From: DATENM01 sp045807765
GTDB taxonomy: Bacteria > Acidobacteriota > Blastocatellia > UBA7656
Assembly: GCA_045807765.1 (NCBI GenBank)
Contig: JBJMGU010000038.1
Coordinates: 1 to 23,064 of the forward strand
DNA length: 23,064 nt
Direction of reading: 5' to 3'
Part shown: one piece after another, positions 18,765 to 23,064 of the stretch
Position numbering within the stretch: position 1 is the stretch's first letter
Layout of the letters: every line of letters begins with the position of its first letter
Notes under the pieces: model-generated
Told to the model about the DNA's origin: nothing
The model's database searches: none
What the model saw: only the letters and a program-made list of their open reading frames with translations
Program-made: the position numbers and the translations under genes

Positions 18765-19679
18765 TTAAGAGACCTCCGCGCCTTCGATGATTTGCCGCAA
18801 GATCGCCGCCTCGACCGTAGGCATTGCGCCGACCTGCGAGGCGACCCATGCGCCCAGCAGGTTGGCGGCTCGACTGATCTCGGCTAGCCGTGCGCCGCGC
18901 AGGTAATGATGCGCGAGCGCCGACGTGAACGCGTCGCCCGCGCCGACAGCGTCGGCGGTCGTCACCGGAATCCCCGGATGGCTGATGGCCTCGGCGGCGC
19001 TTACCAGCAAGCTGCCGTGCGCGCCGCGCGTCACGCAGACCATCTCAAGCGAGTAAGCGCGCAGCAAGGCACGCGCCCGCGCTTCATCATCATCGCCCGC
19101 AAGATCGAACATCGCCGCGACGATGGGCAATTCCAGATGATTGAGCTTGACGACCCGCGCCTGCCGCAGCGAATCGCTGATGATGTCTGCCGAGTAGAAC
19201 GATTGCCGCAGGTTGACATCGAACACGCGCAAGGCATCCTTGCGGGTGGCGCTTAAAAACTTGCGAATCGTTTCGCGTGACGCCGCCGAACGCTGCGCCA
19301 GCGCGCCAAAACAGACGGCGTCGGCGTCGGCGGCCAGCGCTTGCCATTGTGGCGTGAACTCCAAAAAATCCCAGGCCGCCATTTCGGTGATGGTGAAATC
19401 CGGCTGCCCCTGTTCATCGACGTGCACCCGCACGGTTCCCGTTGGGCGCGTGTCATCACGCTGAACATAATCGGTTGGCAAGCCTGATTGGTGCAGGCGT
19501 TGCAGCGTTTCATGTCCAAGCTCATCGGTGCCGACGCGGCTGGCAACCATGCTGTGATTGCCCAGCAGGTTAGCGAAATAGGCGAAATTGGCCGGCGCGC
19601 CGCCAAGCTGCGGCCCGGCAGGCAGCAAATCCCAGACGATCTCGCCTAAACCGACAATGGTGTAGCGGCCAGAAGTCAT
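18765..19679 (-). CDS. PfkB family carbohydrate kinase (fructokinase-like)
   Basis: The protein has 304 aa, the normal length of the ribokinase/PfkB family. The N-terminus VGLGEIVWDLLP leads into the substrate loop LGGAPANFA (25-33), a sequence typical of fructokinases. The second signature, DAVGAGDAFTSAL, contains the anion-hole GAGD with catalytic Asp249. NHSMVASRVGTDELG and FDVNLR are also typical. It should phosphorylate a free sugar, most likely fructose, with ATP in the cytoplasm; sugar specificity cannot be settled from sequence. The ribosome binding site is weak (ACGAGAG directly before the ATG). It lies 128 bp upstream of the kinase gene on the same strand. No sugar transporter or sucrose gene is nearby. 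Confidence 0.92.
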   Translation of the reverse strand: MTSGRYTIVGLGEIVWDLLPAGPQLGGAPANFAYFANLLGNHSMVASRVGTDELGHETLQRLHQSGLPTDYVQRDDTRPTGTVRVHVDEQGQPDFTITEMAAWDFLEFTPQWQALAADADAVCFGALAQRSAASRETIRKFLSATRKDALRVFDVNLRQSFYSADIISDSLRQARVVKLNHLELPIVAAMFDLAGDDDEARARALLRAYSLEMVCVTRGAHGSLLVSAAEAISHPGIPVTTADAVGAGDAFTSALAHHYLRGARLAEISRAANLLGAWVASQVGAMPTVEAAILRQIIEGAEVS

Positions 19680-19767
19680 CTCTCGTGTTCATGGGCGCGC
19701 CAGGCGTTGCTTCGTTCGTGAAAGAGAATCTCTACCTTTAGACCTGGCGATGATCGGAATAATTTTC

Positions 19768-19809
19768 GCCGCTACTATAGTGCAAAAGCGGCAGCCGGTC
19801 AAAAGCGGC
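19768..19809. promoter_or_regulatory. Palindrome and direct repeats in divergent promoter region
   Basis: GCCGCT (19768-19773) and AGCGGC (19787-19792) flank the self-complementary ACTATAGT (19774-19781), which reads as a TATAGT -10 box on both strands. CAAAAGCGGC occurs at 19783-19792 and again at 19800-19809. The cluster lies between the divergent PfkB and 97-aa genes and could be a promoter with operator, but no regulator is identified. Confidence 0.35.
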
Positions 19810-19927
19810 GCGTCGGCAAAGCCGTTCAGGCTTGCATGTCCGTAGCGCGGCGGCATCTAATGTAAGAAGGACGTCGGTGAGTGCGCGACGCGGCTTGAGC
19901 GCGTCAACGGATTATTGGATTTATCCT

Positions 19928-20221
19928 ATGTCTGAATTATTCGAAGGTTATGAAATCTCGCTATCGCGGACGCCCGACGGCAGGCCGGTGGTGACGAACG
20001 ATGCCAATGTGCCAATGGCCAATGGCTGCATGATCGGCAACCCGGACGCCGATGCTGACCTCATTTATGTCCACCTCGATGTGCGGCACGACGGCAGGAA
20101 ATTCCCGGTCTGGGTTTGCCTGTCCAACGATCACCTGCAAGAGGCGGATCTGGAATCGGCCATCATTGCAGGGAAGGGAGCGGAGATCGTTGCCGCTGTC
20201 AAAGATATGGAAACCGCCTGA
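19928..20221 (+). CDS. Small hypothetical protein, 97 aa
   Basis: The ATG at 19928 (MSELFEGYEISL) is chosen over an in-frame start at 19832, because the preceding residues are Arg/Ser-rich and resemble translated non-coding DNA. No strong Shine-Dalgarno is seen. The product is acidic, soluble, with no signal peptide or TM, and appears to mix beta strands (YEISLSRTPDGRPVV, DLIYVHLDVRHDGRKFPVWVCLS) with a C-terminal helix (QEADLESAIIAGKGAEIVAAVKDME). I do not recognise the family. It converges on the split nuclease genes with a 60-bp gap that has a weak GGCGT/ACGCC hairpin. Confidence 0.6.
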   Translation: MSELFEGYEISLSRTPDGRPVVTNDANVPMANGCMIGNPDADADLIYVHLDVRHDGRKFPVWVCLSNDHLQEADLESAIIAGKGAEIVAAVKDMETA

Positions 20222-20281
20222 TGCCTCAGGGCGTTGGGCGTTTGCTTGACGCCAGGCACACCAGCGAAAGTTGAAGCCGCA

Positions 20282-20848
20282 TCAGACGAGCGCTTCATCA
20301 CACACCTCTCGCATACGGCAACCGGCACAGCGCCCGCTCTCATCATGGCTGCGATGCACGTCCGGGGCGAGCCGCGCCGCGCGCATATCTTCGATCACGT
20401 CGAGCAACACGATGCGCAACTGCGGCGTGTAATCCACCCGGACCTCGGCGTCGCGGTAGCGAATGATGCCGCAGTCAATCTCCGGGTCGAACAGGTCTTC
20501 GACCAGCAAACAGTAGGCGGCCAGTTGCAGAATGTGCGAGTCGTAGGGCTGACCGCTTGCGGGCAGTTTTGCCGATTTGATCTCAACCGGAATAATGCCG
20601 TCGTCGGTTTCAACCAGGTAGTCGGGCCTGCCGATCAAGCCATAGCGCTCGGAAACCAGCGGGCGCTCAACCTTCTGGCCATACTCGTCTACGGTCGCCG
20701 GGCCAAGCTTGCCGGTGACGAAACCTGTGTCGCTATAGATGAGCTTGCCTTCGGGCAATCCGGTCTGCGAGGCCAGGCGATGCGCCACGCGGTCAATCGT
20801 AGCGGCGAGCGCTATGCAAATCACGAAAGCAACCAGCAGCCAGATCAT
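20282..20848 (-). CDS. Cas4/Dna2-like PD-(D/E)XK nuclease, C-terminal half, with N-terminal membrane anchor
   Basis: The protein has 188 aa. The ATG at 20848 overlaps the stop of the upstream gene as ATGA, indicating translational coupling. A TM helix (2-19) is followed by LPEGKLIYSDTG and then the nuclease core: Asp76 in IGRPD, Glu89 and Lys91 in VEIKSAK, and Gln108/Tyr112 of the QxxxY motif (LQLAAYCLL). The C-terminus has three cysteines, C174, C177 and C183 (RCAGCRMREVC), like the last three ligands of the Cas4 Fe-S cluster. The first cluster cysteine and the N-terminal motif are absent here but present in the partner gene. It could be a DNA exonuclease held at the membrane. No cas genes or CRISPR array are in the window, so a stand-alone role is likely. 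Confidence 0.85.
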   Translation of the reverse strand: MIWLLVAFVICIALAATIDRVAHRLASQTGLPEGKLIYSDTGFVTGKLGPATVDEYGQKVERPLVSERYGLIGRPDYLVETDDGIIPVEIKSAKLPASGQPYDSHILQLAAYCLLVEDLFDPEIDCGIIRYRDAEVRVDYTPQLRIVLLDVIEDMRAARLAPDVHRSHDESGRCAGCRMREVCDEALV

Positions 20849-21099
20849 ACAAACCACCTGAAGACGATCACGACGGCAATCGTCAGCGCGACGACGAACA
20901 AGAGCAAGGACAACGCTTTCAGCCGCCTCGCCTGTCGCACCTCCCGGCCATGCTCGCGGTGCCATGCCTCGCCCGCGGCGCGCGCCTTGCCGCCCGCCGT
21001 CGGGCGATAGCCGTCGAGCCTGAGCCGCCAGGCGCGGGCGCAATAGGCATATTCGCCGATCTCTGAGGCGCGAATGAACCGGCCACGGCTTTTTCGCAT
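20845..21099 (-). CDS. Small membrane protein carrying the Cas4-like N-terminal segment
   Basis: The protein has 84 aa from the ATG at 21099; a stop directly upstream in frame rules out a longer form. Residues 10-52 (RASEIGEYAYCARAWRLR, then AAGEAWHREHG) match the N-terminal part of Cas4/DUF83 nucleases, including the first Fe-S cysteine (Cys20) and a motif-I-like His (His47 or His50). A basic stretch and one TM helix (about 62-82) end the protein at FRWFV. The stop overlaps the start of the nuclease gene. With its partner it supplies one cysteine plus three, a full set for a 4Fe-4S cluster, so the two probably assemble as a split nuclease at the membrane (inference). The best Shine-Dalgarno (GAGG) is 13 nt away and is better placed for the out-of-frame ATG at 21106. 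Confidence 0.8.
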   Translation of the reverse strand: MRKSRGRFIRASEIGEYAYCARAWRLRLDGYRPTAGGKARAAGEAWHREHGREVRQARRLKALSLLLFVVALTIAVVIVFRWFV

Positions 21100-21164
21100 A
21101 GTTCATTTATCGCCTCACAACACGCAGATGCGCAATCGCCGCCGCGGAAAGCGTTGCCGGCTGA

Positions 21165-21191
21165 CTCACCAATCTCTCACGAATTGCTCAC
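21165..21191 (+). promoter_or_regulatory. Three CTCAC half-sites at 11-bp spacing, cre-tag-like
   Basis: CTCAC occurs at 21165-21169, 21176-21180 and 21187-21191, each separated by exactly 6 nt. CreB of gammaproteobacteria binds TTCAC-N6-TTCAC upstream of creD; the sites here differ only in the first base of each half. Eleven-base-pair direct repeats are typical of OmpR/PhoB-family response regulators. The array lies 115 bp upstream of the creD-like start and 66 bp from the split-nuclease start. Confidence 0.6.
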
Positions 21192-21255
21192 GTCCTCTCA
21201 TCCCCTGCCAAACATCCCGCCCGCGTCTGTCGGCATCAGAGCCGCCTGACAAGCA

Positions 21256-21277
21256 CCGGTCGAATGCATTCGACCGG
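21256..21277. promoter_or_regulatory. 22-bp perfect palindrome upstream of creD-like gene
   Basis: The sequence is a gap-free palindrome with half-site CCGGTCGAATG. It ends 17 bp before the AGGAGG ribosome binding site. There is no T tract on either side, so it is not an intrinsic terminator. It could be an operator or, in RNA, a hairpin in the 5' leader. Confidence 0.6.
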
Positions 21278-21306
21278 CGAAAAATTCGTTCACCAGGAGG
21301 CATCTC

Positions 21307-22572
21307 ATGGTTCACAGGATCATCGCCATCGTCGTCGTCTATCTCGTCGCCGTCGCCGGCTGGATATTTCTCGCCGGCACGATCACCTACCGCACAGGCA
21401 ATCAGGACGATTCGATCAAACGCGAAGTCAGCCAGTTGTGGGGCACACCGCTCGAACAGCGTGCCCCCTCGGCCCGACTCAGCGTTGAGCGCAAGACCGA
21501 TACCGAAGTCACCAATCCCATGACGCATCAGCGCATGGTCAATCACACGACAACGACTGAAGAGTCCGACCTGCCCATCACGCAGAACAACATCCGCACG
21601 CGCTTTGAGCTTGATCAACGACAGAAGGGGCTGCTGTGGTATTCGACCTATCGCGTCCACTTCGCGGGCCGCTACGTCTTCGAGAACCCGCAGGACAAGC
21701 GTGGCGAGATGGTCGTCAGTTTCACTTTCCCGTCGGCCAACGGCCAGTATGACGAATTCAAGTTTGAAGTCGACGGCAGCCCTGTGCCTTTCACGCGTGG
21801 CAAGAACGATGTCGTCGTCGCCCGCATCACCTGCGAGCCAAAAGCGCGGCACGAGCTGTTCGTCACCTACCTGACACAGGGGCTCGACCGCTTCGTCTAT
21901 CGCTTCGGCGACGGCATCACCGAGGTGCGCAACTTTCAGATGGTCGCAGTCACAGAGAACTTCGACCGCTACGACTTCCCGCAGATGACTCTGTCGCCGA
22001 CGACCAAGGAGCGCGCCGGCGGCGGCTGGGAACTGACCTGGAACTATGCCGACCTGATCTCCGGCAACGGCGTCGGCGTCGAGATGCCGCAGAAGATCAA
22101 TCCCGGCCCGATGGCGGCGCGCATCTCGTTTTTTGCGCCCGTCAGCCTGGGCTTCTTCTTCTTCCTGATCTTCATCATCTCGGTGCTGAAGAAGATCGAG
22201 CTGCACCCGATGAATTACTTTTTCCTCGCCGCTTCGTTCTTCGCCTTCCACCTATTGCTGGCCTACCTGGTAGATCACATTTCGATCCATTCGGCGTTCG
22301 TCATCTGCTCGATGGTATCGCTGATTCTGGTGGTGTCGTACATGCGGCTGGTGGTCGGCAACCGCTTCGCATTCTTCGAGACAGCGCTGGCGCAGACGGT
22401 CTACCTGATCGGCTTCTCGTACGCCTTTTTCTTCGAAGGCTTCACCGGCCTGGCGGTCGCCATTGGCGTTATCAGCACGCTCTTTGTCGTCATGCAGATG
22501 ACCGCGCGGATCAACTGGTCAGAGAAATTCCGGCTCGCCGGCGCGGATAAGGAAATGATGAATGAGAAATGA
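21307..22572 (+). CDS. CreD-like inner-membrane protein
   Basis: The protein has 421 aa. The ATG at 21307 follows a perfect AGGAGG (21295-21300) at 6-nt spacing. TM1 spans about 4-24. A long extracytoplasmic domain (about 25-275), rich in beta strands, follows. A C-terminal bundle of about five TM helices has the CreD arrangement: APVSLGFFFFLIFIISVLKKIELHPMNYFFL, then a LAYLVDHISIHSAFVI segment and a final FVVMQMTARINW. CreD proteins are induced by the CreBC two-component system and are linked to envelope and beta-lactam stress; their biochemical role is unsettled. No creB or creC is in the window. The last residues (EMMNEK) and stop are encoded by a 14-bp tandem repeat, suggesting the original C-terminus was altered. 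The gene diverges from the split nuclease pair. Confidence 0.8.
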   Translation: MVHRIIAIVVVYLVAVAGWIFLAGTITYRTGNQDDSIKREVSQLWGTPLEQRAPSARLSVERKTDTEVTNPMTHQRMVNHTTTTEESDLPITQNNIRTRFELDQRQKGLLWYSTYRVHFAGRYVFENPQDKRGEMVVSFTFPSANGQYDEFKFEVDGSPVPFTRGKNDVVVARITCEPKARHELFVTYLTQGLDRFVYRFGDGITEVRNFQMVAVTENFDRYDFPQMTLSPTTKERAGGGWELTWNYADLISGNGVGVEMPQKINPGPMAARISFFAPVSLGFFFFLIFIISVLKKIELHPMNYFFLAASFFAFHLLLAYLVDHISIHSAFVICSMVSLILVVSYMRLVVGNRFAFFETALAQTVYLIGFSYAFFFEGFTGLAVAIGVISTLFVVMQMTARINWSEKFRLAGADKEMMNEK

Positions 22573-22651
22573 TGAATGATAAACTGAAGAGGAAAAGGCA
22601 AGGGATTATCTATAGAAAGTCCGGCTGCCGATTCCTCCCCAATTCATCATT
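22552..22651. repeat. GAAATGATGAATGA tandem repeat with distal inverted arm
   Basis: GAAATGATGAATGA occurs twice in perfect tandem at 22552-22579 and contains the creD-like stop codon. AATGATGAAT (22568-22577) is matched by ATTCATCATT at 22642-22651, forming a 10-bp inverted repeat that ends exactly where the insertion sequence appears to begin. Confidence 0.7.
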
Positions 22652-23064
22652 AGACCTCGTGCGCAATAAGCGAACTTATTGCATACTGACAAAATCATGC
22701 TCAACGTCGAAAAGCTCCGTAAACGTCCGCCGCACTTTCTCCGCTTTGCGGGCCTGTCCATCTCGCAGTTTGATCGCTTGCTTAGCCAGATGCACAAGGC
22801 CTACCCACAGTTCAATGCCCAGCGCCTGGCCCGCCCAGACCGTCGGCGCCAAGTCGGTGGCGGCTGCGGCTTCCGCTTGTCGCTGCCTGACCGCACCCTG
22901 CTCACCCTGGTCTTTTTGCGTCTTTACTTGACCAACGATCTGCTCGGCTATCTCTTTGGCCTTGATGCCAGTAACATCTCCCGCAACCTGCGCACGCTCT
23001 TGCCGCTTCTTGAACAACAGTTGCCCGTGCCAGCCCAGCCCCGCCGACACTTGGCCCCTAAGCC
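22652..23064 (+). mobile_element. IS5-like insertion sequence, left part
   Basis: The left end is placed near 22652 from the sequence AGACCTCGTGCGCAATAAG, which looks like a terminal inverted repeat and sits directly after a truncated short repeat. An 8-bp stem-loop (GCAATAAG, loop CGAA, CTTATTGC; 22663-22682) precedes the transposase gene. The right end is outside the window, so neither the terminal repeat nor a target duplication can be confirmed. Confidence 0.6.
22697..23064 (+). CDS. IS5-like transposase, N-terminal part (runs off window)
   Basis: The frame is open from the ATG at 22697 to the right edge, 122 codons without a stop; an in-frame stop at 22667-22669 precludes a much earlier start. 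The product begins MLNVEKLRKRPPHFLRFAGL and includes LSLPDRTLLTLVFLRLYLT followed by a helix-turn-helix (DLLGYLFGLDASNISRNL). This is the DNA-binding N-terminal region of transposases in the IS5/DDE_Tnp_4 group. The DDE catalytic residues lie beyond the window, so completeness is unknown. The stem-loop just upstream may limit translation from outside promoters, as in other insertion sequences (inference). Confidence 0.8.
   Translation, partial: MLNVEKLRKRPPHFLRFAGLSISQFDRLLSQMHKAYPQFNAQRLARPDRRRQVGGGCGFRLSLPDRTLLTLVFLRLYLTNDLLGYLFGLDASNISRNLRTLLPLLEQQLPVPAQPRRHLAPK

Noticed and set aside
18637..18849. 71-codon N-terminal extension of the TPR kinase
   Set aside because: It overlaps the 3' end of the PfkB gene and is Arg-rich without domain character. 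The ATG at 18636 has a promoter box directly before it.
20282..21099. CRISPR-Cas locus suggested by the Cas4-like protein
   Set aside because: No repeat-spacer array and no other cas gene is present. Cas4-like nucleases also occur outside CRISPR loci.
20849..21106. In-frame N-terminal extension of the nuclease gene to the ATG at 21106, which has a well-placed GAGG
   Set aside because: The 86 extra residues are Arg-rich and patternless, while the overlapping frame encodes recognisable Cas4 N-terminal motifs plus a TM helix. The ATGA overlap gives a natural internal start at 20848.
21256..21277. Perfect palindrome as an intrinsic terminator of the divergent region
   Set aside because: No T tract follows on either strand, and it lies in the 5' leader of the creD-like gene.
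22569..23050. Frames at 22569-22931 (+) and 22676-23050 (-)
   Set aside because: Both cover the transposase in other frames. The frame from 22697 has recognisable transposase helix-turn-helix sequence and stays open to the window edge.

Overview
The window is a GC-rich bacterial chromosome segment of about 23 kb. Its gene content points to Acidobacteriota, perhaps a Blastocatellia-like member. The clues are a PSD1/DUF1501 secreted pair, a large Ser/Thr kinase with C-terminal TPR repeats, a repeat-tailed subtilase, GT39-like membrane glycosyltransferases and many short intergenic palindromes. This placement is inference; no rRNA, tRNA or other marker gene is present.

Layout. Positions 1-1173 hold the 3' part of a polytopic GT-C-like glycosyltransferase (+). 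It converges on a second such protein at 1224-2963 (-). An inverted 10-bp-period repeat lies between them and encodes both C-terminal tails. From a short divergent promoter region, 3022-7688 carries a two-gene unit: a cytochrome-c-like/DUF1549/DUF1553 (PSD1) protein and a Tat-exported DUF1501 protein. A comparatively AT-rich gap of about 550 bp (7689-8245) leads to a secreted subtilisin-like peptidase with a hexapeptide-repeat tail, then a GNAT acetyltransferase closed by a strong intrinsic terminator. A small outer-membrane beta-barrel protein (-) diverges from a membrane-anchored sulfatase/alkaline-phosphatase-superfamily protein (+) that carries an embedded MopE-like metal-binding motif. 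A Sco1/SenC copper chaperone (+) follows, behind a good sigma70-type promoter. It converges on the TPR kinase (-), with another long inverted repeat between them. Upstream of the kinase on the same strand is a PfkB sugar kinase. A 97-aa unknown protein (+) comes next.

The right end is the most interesting part. Two overlapping minus-strand genes (20282-21099) together contain every element of a Cas4-type PD-(D/E)XK nuclease, but split into two proteins, each with its own membrane segment. They are divergent from a CreD-like inner-membrane protein (21307-22572). The intergenic region contains three CTCAC half-sites at exact 11-bp spacing, which closely resembles the CreB 'cre tag' (TTCAC-N6-TTCAC) known upstream of creD in gammaproteobacteria, followed by a 22-bp perfect palindrome. 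The window ends in the left part of an IS5-like insertion sequence inserted into a short palindromic repeat.

A recurring theme is short-period (7-14 bp) direct and inverted repeats at gene ends. They supply stop codons and C-terminal residues, and some appear in frame inside coding linkers.
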